9,601 bases of DNA from Gemmatimonadaceae bacterium (GTDB lineage Bacteria > Gemmatimonadota > Gemmatimonadetes > Gemmatimonadales > Gemmatimonadaceae): assembly GCA_025453855.1 (NCBI GenBank), contig JALOPO010000037.1, forward strand, positions 1-9,601, given 5' to 3'. Shown piece after piece: positions 1 through 6,021 of this stretch; the stretch's first letter is position 1; each line of letters begins with the position of its first letter. The position numbers were made by a program, and so were the translations under genes. The notes under the pieces were generated by a model. That model ran no database searches, was not told the origin of the DNA, and saw nothing but the letters and a program-made list of their open reading frames with translations.

Positions 1-117
1 CGCACCGCGGCCGACAGCAGCGGTGGCTGGCGCGTGATCGACGGCGTGCGCGTGCGCATCCTCGGCGACGTCGAGCGGGTGCGGCTCGATTCGCTCTGGC
101 TGCGCGTGGCACGCTGA
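1..117 (+). CDS. C-terminal fragment of an unrecognised protein
   Basis: The window opens inside a reading frame that runs 38 codons to a TGA at 115-117; the start lies outside the window. The tail contains GGWRVIDGVRVRIL and ends SLWLRVAR. It alternates hydrophobic and charged residues, as beta-strands do, and has no obvious membrane segment. Third codon positions are mostly G or C like the operon genes, which supports real coding. I do not recognise the family and suggest no function. The gene ends about 200 bases before the first Kdp-operon gene and is probably a separate transcription unit, although no clear terminator separates the two. Confidence 0.55.
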   Translation, partial: RTAADSSGGWRVIDGVRVRILGDVERVRLDSLWLRVAR

Positions 118-162
118 TCGTCGGCGTGTGAGCGCCGCGTCGTACGCGGAGCACCCGAAGCC

Positions 163-211
163 GATGCCGGCGGCATTGGAGCGTCGCCGGCGTCAGCGCG
201 AAGGCGACGCC
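163..211 (+). other. Two overlapping, mutually exclusive inverted repeats
   Basis: Stem 1 pairs 163-172 (GATGCCGGCG) with 185-194 (CGCCGGCGTC): ten pairs including one U-G wobble, with a 12-base loop. Stem 2 pairs 181-188 (GCGTCGCC) with 203-210 (GGCGACGC): eight perfect pairs with a 14-base loop. Bases 185-188 belong to both, so the two structures cannot form together. A third, weaker pairing joins 189-194 (GGCGTC) with 206-211 (GACGCC). No T-run follows, so this is not a standard intrinsic terminator. It could be a GC-rich terminator-like element for the upstream gene, an attenuator-like switch if the kdp transcript starts upstream, or chance pairing in GC-rich DNA. Confidence 0.3.
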
Positions 212-284
212 CGCCGCGGCATCTTGATGATTTCCTGATGCGGGGGGCTGCACCGCTGACCCCGCCCTGATCCGTCCGGCGCGA

Positions 285-311
285 GACTCCATGGTGTCAC
301 TCACCGGAGTC
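285..311 (+). promoter_or_regulatory. Hairpin sequestering the first ribosome binding site of the operon
   Basis: GACTCC (285-290) pairs perfectly with GGAGTC (306-311), and inside it GGTG (293-296) pairs with CACC (302-305) around the loop TCACT (297-301). The result is a nearly continuous 10-pair stem with a 2-base bulge (AT, 291-292). The strand at 306-311 contains GGAG (306-309), the Shine-Dalgarno sequence five bases before the ATG at 315. If formed in RNA, the stem would hide the ribosome binding site of the first gene. By coupling it could also reduce translation of kdpF and kdpA. A DNA operator role for the dyad is possible, but OmpR-family regulators such as KdpE usually bind direct repeats. 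The pairing is seen in the sequence; the function is inferred. Confidence 0.5.
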
Positions 312-314
312 CAC

Positions 315-410
315 ATGTCCGCGCTGCTCGCCGAAGTGCTCGTCGCCCTCATCGTGTCCGGCTACGCCGGCGGCGTCTGGGCGCTCCGCCGCCTCGCTGA
401 ACGCATCTGA
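315..410 (+). CDS. 31-residue single-span membrane microprotein ahead of kdpF
   Basis: A small frame from ATG 315 to TGA 408-410 encodes MSALLAEVLVALIVSGYAGG followed by VWALRRLAERI. Residues 4-24 are hydrophobic enough for one membrane helix, and the basic tail (RR..ER) would by the positive-inside rule face the cytoplasm. A good ribosome binding site, GGAG at 306-309, lies five bases upstream. An in-frame ATG at 291 would add eight residues, but it has a poor binding site and uses codons (TCA, GGA) untypical of the operon, so 315 is preferred. The gene ends seven bases before kdpF, and its stop codon overlaps the kdpF ribosome binding site, suggesting translational coupling. Length and topology resemble KdpF, and it may be a KdpF-like accessory peptide or a leader peptide. 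I do not recognise a named family. Confidence 0.6.
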   Translation: MSALLAEVLVALIVSGYAGGVWALRRLAERI

Positions 411-417
411 GGCCGCG

Positions 418-510
418 ATGACCGTCGTGCACGTCGTGGCGGGGCTCGTCGCCCTCGCCCTGCTCGTCTACCTCGCGATCGCGCTCCTCCGCCCCGAGGC
501 GATCGAATGA
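418..510 (+). CDS. kdpF: Potassium-transporting ATPase small subunit KdpF
   Basis: This 30-residue peptide starts at ATG 418 and ends in YLAIALLRPEAIE, the usual KdpF ending (aromatic residue, ALLRPE, then a short acidic tail). Residues 4-23 form a single transmembrane helix. In the E. coli complex KdpF sits beside KdpA in the inner membrane and stabilises KdpFABC; it is not catalytic. The ribosome binding site GAGG (409-412) overlaps the stop codon of the preceding microprotein gene and stands five bases before the ATG. Its TGA (508-510) overlaps the kdpA start as ATGA, so kdpF and kdpA are probably translationally coupled. Length matches the family (about 29 residues in E. coli). Confidence 0.9.
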   Translation: MTVVHVVAGLVALALLVYLAIALLRPEAIE

Positions 511-2249
511 CCGCGCATGCCCTCGCGGAGTACGCGCTCGTGATGGCGCTCGTGCTCGGCCTCGCGGTGCCGATCGGCGCCTGGATCGCGCGCGTGCTCG
601 AGCCGGGCGAGCGCCCGTTGCCGCTCGCCGCCCTCGAGCGCCCGCTCTACCGGCTGCTCGGCACCGATCCGGCCGACGACATGCCCTGGCCGCGCGTCGC
701 CGGCGCGGTCCTGGTGCTCTCGCTCGCCGGTGTGGTGCTCCTCTACGCGCTGCAGCGCCTGCAGGGCGCGCTCCCGCTCAACCCGGCACGGCTCGCGGGC
801 GTCCCGCCGCTCCTCGCGCTGAACACGGCGACGAGCTTCGTCACCAACACGAACTGGCAGGCCTACGGCGGCGAGACGACGATGAGCGTCCTCACGCAGA
901 TGACCGGCCTCGCCGTGCAGAACTTCCTCTCGGCGGCGGTGGGCATCGCGGTGCTCGCCGCGCTGGTGCGCGGGCTGGTGCGTCGCAACGCGCGCGGCCT
1001 CGGCAACCCGTGGGTCGACACGGTCCGCGTGACGCTCTACGTCCTGCTCCCGCTCTCGCTCGTGGTCGCGCTCCTGCTCGCGTGGCAGGGGGTGCCGCAG
1101 ACGCTCGACGCGGCGCGCGAGGCGACGCTCGTCGAGCCGTTCCGCACCGACAGCGCCACGGTGACCAGTCAGGTGGTGCCGCTTGGCCCCGTCGCCTCGC
1201 AGGTCGCGATCAAGCAGCTCGGCACGAACGGCGGCGGCTTCTTCAACGTGAACTCCGCGCATCCGCTCGAGAATCCGACGCCGCTCTCGAATCTCGTGCA
1301 GGTGGTGAGCATCATCCTCATCCCGGCCGCGCTCTGCGTGACCTTCGGGCACCTCGTGGGCGACCGGCGGCAGGGCTACGCGATCCTCGCCGCGATGACG
1401 GTGATCCACGCCGCCACCACGCTCCCGACGATCGCCGCCGAACAGGCCGCGACGCCAGTGCTCGCCGCGGCCGGTGTCGCGATCACGCCCGGCGACGATG
1501 CGCCGAACGGGAACATGGAGGGGAAGGAAGCGCGCTTCGGCATCGCCTCGTCGGCCATCTGGGCCACCACCACCACCGCCGCCTCCAACGGCTCCGTGAA
1601 CGCGATGCACGACTCGTTCACCCCCCTCGGTGGTCTCGTCCCGCTCTGGCTCATGCAGCTCGGCGAGGTCGTCTTTGGCGGGGTCGGATCGGGACTCTAC
1701 GGCATGCTCGTCTTCGCGATCCTCGCGGTCTTCCTGGCCGGGCTCATGGTGGGCCGCACCCCCGAGTACCTCGGCAAGAAGATCGAGGCGCGCGAGGTGA
1801 AGCTCGCCGCGCTCGTGGTGCTCGTGCCGAGCGCGTTCGTGCTCCTGGGCACCGCCGCTTCGCTGCTCACCGCGAGCGGACGCGCCGGCATCTTCAATCC
1901 GGGACCGCACGGCTTCAGCGAGGTGCTGTACGCGCTGTCGAGCGCCGCCAACAACAACGGCAGCGCCTTCGGTGGCCTGGGCGCCAACAGCGACTGGTAC
2001 AACGTGCTCCTCGGCTTCGCCATGTGGATCGGCCGCTTCTGGGTGATCGTGCCGGTGCTCGCGCTGGCCGGCTCGCTCGCCGCGCGTACGCCGGTCGCGC
2101 CCGGCCCCGGCACGCTCCCCACGCACGGGCCGATCTTCGTGGTGCTGCTGGTGGGGACGGTGCTCCTGGTCGGCGCGCTCACCTTCCTCCCGGCACTCGC
2201 CCTCGGCCCCATCGCCGAGCAGCTGCAGCTCGTGGCGGGAGGGCGCTGA
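507..2249 (+). CDS. kdpA: Potassium-transporting ATPase subunit KdpA (K+-selective subunit)
   Basis: KdpA is the inner-membrane subunit that binds and selects K+; it belongs to the superfamily of K+ transporters and has four pore-loop repeats. All four selectivity-filter segments are readable: TNTNWQAYGGE (113-123), GTNGGGFFN (239-247), TTTTAASNGSVN (354-365) and SSAANNNGSAFGGL (478-491). The family signature NSAHPLENPTP (249-259) is also present. The protein has 580 residues against 557 in E. coli, with about ten hydrophobic helices. The start at 507 is supported by GAGG at 496-499 and by the four-base overlap with kdpF. One base separates its stop from kdpB. No residue looks out of place, so this is a normal, functional-looking KdpA. 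Confidence 0.98.
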   Translation: MTAHALAEYALVMALVLGLAVPIGAWIARVLEPGERPLPLAALERPLYRLLGTDPADDMPWPRVAGAVLVLSLAGVVLLYALQRLQGALPLNPARLAGVPPLLALNTATSFVTNTNWQAYGGETTMSVLTQMTGLAVQNFLSAAVGIAVLAALVRGLVRRNARGLGNPWVDTVRVTLYVLLPLSLVVALLLAWQGVPQTLDAAREATLVEPFRTDSATVTSQVVPLGPVASQVAIKQLGTNGGGFFNVNSAHPLENPTPLSNLVQVVSIILIPAALCVTFGHLVGDRRQGYAILAAMTVIHAATTLPTIAAEQAATPVLAAAGVAITPGDDAPNGNMEGKEARFGIASSAIWATTTTAASNGSVNAMHDSFTPLGGLVPLWLMQLGEVVFGGVGSGLYGMLVFAILAVFLAGLMVGRTPEYLGKKIEAREVKLAALVVLVPSAFVLLGTAASLLTASGRAGIFNPGPHGFSEVLYALSSAANNNGSAFGGLGANSDWYNVLLGFAMWIGRFWVIVPVLALAGSLAARTPVAPGPGTLPTHGPIFVVLLVGTVLLVGALTFLPALALGPIAEQLQLVAGGR

Positions 2250-2250
2250 C

Positions 2251-4293
2251 ATGGCGGTCCGCATGACTGGCGCCGACAGGCGAACACTCGGGCGCGCGCT
2301 CCGCGAGTCGGTGATCAAGCTCGATCCGCGCGTGATGAAGCGGAATCCGGTGATGTTCGTGGTCTGGGTCGGCGCCGTGATGACGACGGGGCTCGCGATC
2401 ACGAACGCCGAGGGCGAGGCCGGCTTCGCCTTCGCGATCGCGGCCTGGCTCTGGCTCACGGTGCTCTTCGCGAACTTCGCCGAGGCGCTCGCCGAAGGGC
2501 GCGGGCGCGCGCAGGCCGACGCCCTGCGCGCGAGCCGCGTCGCACTGCAGGCGCGGAAGCTCGCCTCGCCGACCGACCATCTCGACTTCACCGTCGTCCC
2601 GGCGAGTGCGCTCGTGAAGGGGGACGTGATCATCGTCGCGGCCGGCGAGGTGATCGCCGCCGATGGCGAGATCATCGAGGGCGTGGCGTCCGTCGACGAG
2701 AGCGCGGTCACCGGCGAGAGCGCTCCCGTGATCCGCGAGAGCGGTGGCGATCGTTCGGCCGTCACCGGCGGCACGCGCGTGCTCAGCGACTGGATCGTGG
2801 TGCGCGTGTCGGTCAACCAGGGCGAGAGCTTCCTCGATCGCATGATCGGCCTCATCGAGGCGGGGCGGCGGCGGAAGACGCCGAACGAGATCGCGCTCGA
2901 GATCCTGCTGGCGGCGCTGTCGATCGTCTTCCTGCTCGCGGTGGCGACGCTCCTTCCCTTCTCCACCTGGAGCGTGCAGGCGGCGGGGCGCGGGAGCGTG
3001 GTGACGGTGACGGTGCTCGTCGCGCTGCTCGTCTGCCTGATCCCGACGACGATCGGGGGACTGCTGAGCGCGATCGGCATCGCCGGCATGGACCGGATGA
3101 TCCGCCGCAACGTCATCGCCACGTCGGGGCGCGCGGTCGAGGCGGCCGGCGACGTGGATGTGCTCCTCCTCGACAAGACCGGCACCATCACCCTCGGCAA
3201 TCGGCAGGCGGTGGCCTTCCATCCGGCGCGCGGCATCGAGCCCGAGGCGCTCGCCGAGGCGGCGCAGCTCTCGAGCCTCGCCGACGAGACACCGGAAGGA
3301 CGCAGCATCGTGGTGCTCGCCAAGGAGCGCCACGGCCTGCGGGCGCGCGAGCTCGATGCCGGCACGGCCACGTTCATCCCGTTCACCGCCGAGACGCGCA
3401 TGAGCGGCGTCGACCTCGACGGTCGCGCGATCCGCAAGGGTGCGGCCGACGCGGTGGCCCGGCTGCTCGGCGGTGCGCTTCCCGGCGAGGTCGATGCGGC
3501 GGTGCGCACCGTCGCCGCCGCGGGCGGCACCCCGCTCGTGGTCGCGGAGGGAACGCGCGCGCTCGGTGTGGTGGAGCTCAAGGACATCGTGAAGGGCGGC
3601 ATCCGCGAGCGCTTCGCGGAGCTCCGCGGCATGGGGATCCGCACGGTGATGATCACCGGCGACAATCCGCTCACCGCCGCCTCGATCGCCGCCGAGGCGG
3701 GCGTCGACGACTTCCTCGCGCAGGCCACCCCCGAGGACAAGCTCCGCCTCATCCGCCGCTACCAGGCCGATGGACACCTCGTCGCCATGACCGGTGACGG
3801 GACCAACGATGCCCCCGCGCTCGCGCAGGCCGACGTCGCGGTGGCGATGAACTCGGGGACGCAGGCCGCCAAGGAAGCCGGCAACATGGTCGACCTCGAC
3901 AGCAACCCGACCAAGCTCCTCGAGATCGTGGAGACGGGGAAGCAGATGCTCATGACGCGGGGCGCGCTCACCACCTTCAGTACCGCCAACGACGTCGCCA
4001 AGTACTTCGCCATCATCCCCGCCGCGTTCACCGGCACCTACCCCGCGCTCGGTGCGCTGAACGTGATGCGCCTGGCGACGCCGACCAGCGCCGTGCTCTC
4101 GGCCGTGATCTTCAACGCCCTCATCATCGTGGTGCTCATCCCTCTCGCCCTGCGCGGCGTCACCTTCCGCCCGCTGGCCGCCGCCGCGCTCCTGCGGCGC
4201 AACCTGCTCGTCTACGGGCTCGGTGGCGTGGTCGCGCCCTTCATCGGCATCAAGCTCATCGATGTCGTCCTCGTCGCCCTTGGCGTGGCCTGA
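2251..4293 (+). CDS. kdpB: Potassium-transporting P-type ATPase catalytic subunit KdpB
   Basis: KdpB is the ATP-hydrolysing subunit of KdpFABC (EC 7.2.2.6). At 680 residues it matches E. coli (682). Domains in order are two N-terminal helices (about 34-77), an actuator domain with TGES (154-157), helices about 217-270 with the CLIPTTIGG membrane motif (262-270), and a phosphorylation domain with DKTGT (308-312; D308 is the phosphorylated aspartate). Then come the nucleotide-binding domain with FTAETRMSG (378-386) and KGAAD (396-400), the hinge TGDGTNDAP (514-522), and three C-terminal helices. D581 and K584 in ANDVAKYF match the membrane D583/K586 pair of E. coli. Ser157 matches the inhibitory phosphorylation site Ser162. 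GGGAGGG at 2237-2243, seven bases before the ATG, supports this start over the internal ATG at 2263. Confidence 0.98.
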   Translation: MAVRMTGADRRTLGRALRESVIKLDPRVMKRNPVMFVVWVGAVMTTGLAITNAEGEAGFAFAIAAWLWLTVLFANFAEALAEGRGRAQADALRASRVALQARKLASPTDHLDFTVVPASALVKGDVIIVAAGEVIAADGEIIEGVASVDESAVTGESAPVIRESGGDRSAVTGGTRVLSDWIVVRVSVNQGESFLDRMIGLIEAGRRRKTPNEIALEILLAALSIVFLLAVATLLPFSTWSVQAAGRGSVVTVTVLVALLVCLIPTTIGGLLSAIGIAGMDRMIRRNVIATSGRAVEAAGDVDVLLLDKTGTITLGNRQAVAFHPARGIEPEALAEAAQLSSLADETPEGRSIVVLAKERHGLRARELDAGTATFIPFTAETRMSGVDLDGRAIRKGAADAVARLLGGALPGEVDAAVRTVAAAGGTPLVVAEGTRALGVVELKDIVKGGIRERFAELRGMGIRTVMITGDNPLTAASIAAEAGVDDFLAQATPEDKLRLIRRYQADGHLVAMTGDGTNDAPALAQADVAVAMNSGTQAAKEAGNMVDLDSNPTKLLEIVETGKQMLMTRGALTTFSTANDVAKYFAIIPAAFTGTYPALGALNVMRLATPTSAVLSAVIFNALIIVVLIPLALRGVTFRPLAAAALLRRNLLVYGLGGVVAPFIGIKLIDVVLVALGVA

Positions 4294-4299
4294 ACGACC

Positions 4300-4890
4300 A
4301 TGCGCGAACAGCTCCGCCCCGCCGTCGTGCTCCTCGCCCTGATGACGCTCGTCACCGGCGCGATCTATCCCGCACTCGTCACGGGCATCGCCCGCCTCGC
4401 CTTCCCGTGGCAGGCCACCGGCAGCGTCCTCACGGTCGGTGGGCGCGCCGTCGGTTCCGCGCTCCTGGGACAGCCGTTCAGCGGTGATCGCCATCTCATC
4501 GGCCGGCCGTCGGCGACCGGGCCGGTGCCGTACAACGGCGCATCGTCCTCGGGATCGAACCTCGGTCCCGTGAATCCGGCGCTCGACTCGCTGGTGCGTG
4601 CGCGCGTGGCGCTCGTGCGCGCACGCGAGGGGCTCGCCCCTGACGCGCGTATCCCTGCGGACCTCGTGACGGCCTCCGGGAGCGGGCTCGATCCGCACCT
4701 CTCCCCGGCCGCGGCCGCGCTGCAGGCGCCCCGCATCGCACGCGCGCGCGGCATCCCGGTCGACTCGGTCCTCGGCATCCTCCGGCGCGCCGAGGCGCCC
4801 CGCTGGCTCGGCCTCGTCGGCGAGCGTCGCGTCACCGTCCTCCGCGCCAACCTCCTCCTCGACGGCACCGTCGTGCAGACTTCACCGTAG
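4300..4890 (+). CDS. kdpC: Potassium-transporting ATPase subunit KdpC
   Basis: KdpC is the single-span accessory subunit that, in E. coli, contacts KdpA on the periplasmic side and supports ATP-driven transport. The 196 residues (E. coli 190) begin with one membrane helix at about 7-34, then the conserved stretch GSALLGQPFSGDRHLIGRPS (52-71), SGSNLGP (84-90), and the KdpC hallmark TASGSGLDPHLSPAAA (124-139). The C-terminus, GERRVTVLRANLLLDG (174-189), is also typical. The gene starts six bases after kdpB. No strong ribosome binding site is visible before ATG 4300, so it probably relies on coupling to kdpB translation. It ends with TAG, unlike the TGA of its neighbours, and two bases later the porin gene begins. 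Confidence 0.96.
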   Translation: MREQLRPAVVLLALMTLVTGAIYPALVTGIARLAFPWQATGSVLTVGGRAVGSALLGQPFSGDRHLIGRPSATGPVPYNGASSSGSNLGPVNPALDSLVRARVALVRAREGLAPDARIPADLVTASGSGLDPHLSPAAAALQAPRIARARGIPVDSVLGILRRAEAPRWLGLVGERRVTVLRANLLLDGTVVQTSP

Positions 4891-4892
4891 CC

Positions 4893-6014
4893 ATGATCGC
4901 CTTCCTCCTCGTCGCCGCGCTCGCCGCCAGCGACACCGTCGGCGCCGCCGACACCACGCGCGCCCGCCGCGACACCACGACGACGCGGCGCGACAGCGTC
5001 CCCACGCGCGTCGCCTTCGGCGCCTTCGTCGACGGCTACTACGCATGGGACACCGGTCGGCCTCGCGCCTTCGACCGGCTCTACACCACCCAGCCCGCGC
5101 GCCACAACGAGTTCAACGTCAACCTCGCCTTCGTTGAGGCGGTGCTCACCGGCGACCGCGTGCGCGGCCGGCTCGCGCTGCAGGCGGGCACCTCGGTGCA
5201 GAGCAACTACTTCGCCGAGCCGCGCGTGGGCGCGGTGAGCGGCGGCGAGCTGTCGCGCAACATCCAGGAGGCGACGGTCGGCGTGCGACTCGGGCGCGGG
5301 CTCTGGCTCGACGGCGGGATCTACTTCTCGTACATCGGCTTCGAGGGGTGGATCTCGCGCGACAACCCGACCTACACGCGCTCCCTCGTCGCCGACTTCA
5401 CCCCCTACTACCTGAGCGGCGCCAAGCTCACGTGGCAGGCGTCGCGGACGATCAGCGCGCAGCTGCACGTCATGAACGGCTGGCAGAACGTCTCCGAGAC
5501 GAACGCCGACAAGGCGGTCGGCACGCGCATCGACTGGACGCCGCGCCGTGATGTCGTCCTCGCATGGGGCACCTTCATCGGCAACGAACAGCCCGACTCG
5601 CTCGCGGCGCGCACGCGCATCCTCAACCAGTTTCTCGCGCGCTGGACCCCCACCGACTGGGAGCTGTCGGCGGTGCTCGACCTGGGGCGGCAGTCGCGTC
5701 CCGGGAACGGCGCCGACACCTGGTCCGGGAGCACGGTGATCGCGCGTCGTGCGCTCACGCCCACGGTGAAGCTCGTGGGGCGCGCCGAGTACCTGTTCGA
5801 CCGCGGGCAGGTGCTCGTCCGCACCGACTCGCCCGGCGGCTTCCGCACCACCGGCGCGTCGCTCGGCCTCGACGTGCAGCCCGACGCGCGCGTGCTCTGG
5901 CGCACCGAGGTGCGCGGCTTCCGGTCGCGCGACGCGATCTGGCCGCGTGCCGGCGCGGCGTCCGGCAACCGCACCAGCGCCGTGCTCGTGAGTTCGCTCG
6001 CCCTCACGCTCTGA
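4893..6014 (+). CDS. Outer-membrane beta-barrel porin (BBP2/OmpL-like) embedded in the kdp operon
   Basis: The 373-residue product starts with a short export signal (hydrophobic 2-12, likely cleavage near A19), although it lacks the usual basic residue after Met. A T/R-rich linker (20-38) follows, then alternating amphipathic strands with many aromatic residues to the end. Segments typical, as I recall them, of the putative beta-barrel porin-2 family (BBP2, OmpL-like) are VDGYYAWD (46-53), RHNEFNVNLAF (70-80), GGIYFSYIGFEGW (141-153), RSLVADFTPYYLSGAKLTW (163-181) and GTFIGNEQPDS (226-236). The C-terminus is LTL rather than the common terminal Phe. It lies two bases after kdpC and seven before kdpD and has no clear ribosome binding site of its own. 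I infer an outer-membrane pore expressed with the pump under K+ limitation; K+ selectivity is not shown. Confidence 0.85.
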   Translation: MIAFLLVAALAASDTVGAADTTRARRDTTTTRRDSVPTRVAFGAFVDGYYAWDTGRPRAFDRLYTTQPARHNEFNVNLAFVEAVLTGDRVRGRLALQAGTSVQSNYFAEPRVGAVSGGELSRNIQEATVGVRLGRGLWLDGGIYFSYIGFEGWISRDNPTYTRSLVADFTPYYLSGAKLTWQASRTISAQLHVMNGWQNVSETNADKAVGTRIDWTPRRDVVLAWGTFIGNEQPDSLAARTRILNQFLARWTPTDWELSAVLDLGRQSRPGNGADTWSGSTVIARRALTPTVKLVGRAEYLFDRGQVLVRTDSPGGFRTTGASLGLDVQPDARVLWRTEVRGFRSRDAIWPRAGAASGNRTSAVLVSSLALTL

Positions 6015-6021
6015 TCGCCGC

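Larger units (their letters stand above)
118..314 (+). promoter_or_regulatory. Non-coding upstream/leader region of the kdp operon
   Basis: This 197-base stretch is the only sizeable gap in the window and must hold the operon promoter unless transcription reads through from upstream. The most AT-rich patch is at about 221-239 and includes TTGATG at 224-229, which resembles a -35 box, but I see no convincing -10 box at the proper spacing, so no promoter is called. No KdpE operator can be assigned by eye. Besides the hairpins listed separately, GCGGGG (240-245) can pair with CCCCGC (260-265) across a 14-base loop. A weak 36-codon reading frame (GTG at 128 to TGA at 236-238) lacks a ribosome binding site and is not called as a gene. 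Confidence 0.5.

Noticed and set aside
128..238. A possible 36-codon leader gene (GTG 128, internal ATG 164) in the upstream region.
   Set aside because: No ribosome binding site, mixed third codon positions, an arginine-rich composition and overlap with the inverted repeats; more likely chance.
224..253. A sigma-70 promoter with -35 TTGATG at 224-229.
   Set aside because: The expected -10 position about 17 bases downstream is GC-rich with no TATAAT-like sequence.
221..320. A c-di-AMP (ydaO) riboswitch ahead of kdp, prompted by GATCCGTCCGGCGCGAG at about 270-286.
   Set aside because: Only a short stretch resembles the consensus; the other conserved blocks of the two-lobed aptamer are missing and the region is too short. 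A covariance-model search would decide.
1010..2266. Overlapping + strand frames inside kdpA and kdpD (1010-2266, 7224-8720).
   Set aside because: They are arginine/alanine-rich frameshifted translations of real genes, with no domain and no plausible ribosome binding site context.
468..3752. A 1094-codon open frame on the - strand opposite kdpA and kdpB, and other long - strand frames (2179-4698, 4365-6617, 6004-8616).
   Set aside because: They lie opposite genes with unmistakable motifs. Strong G/C preference at third codon positions removes stop codons from antisense frames, and their products are low-complexity, rich in R, A, H, E or S, with no recognisable domain.
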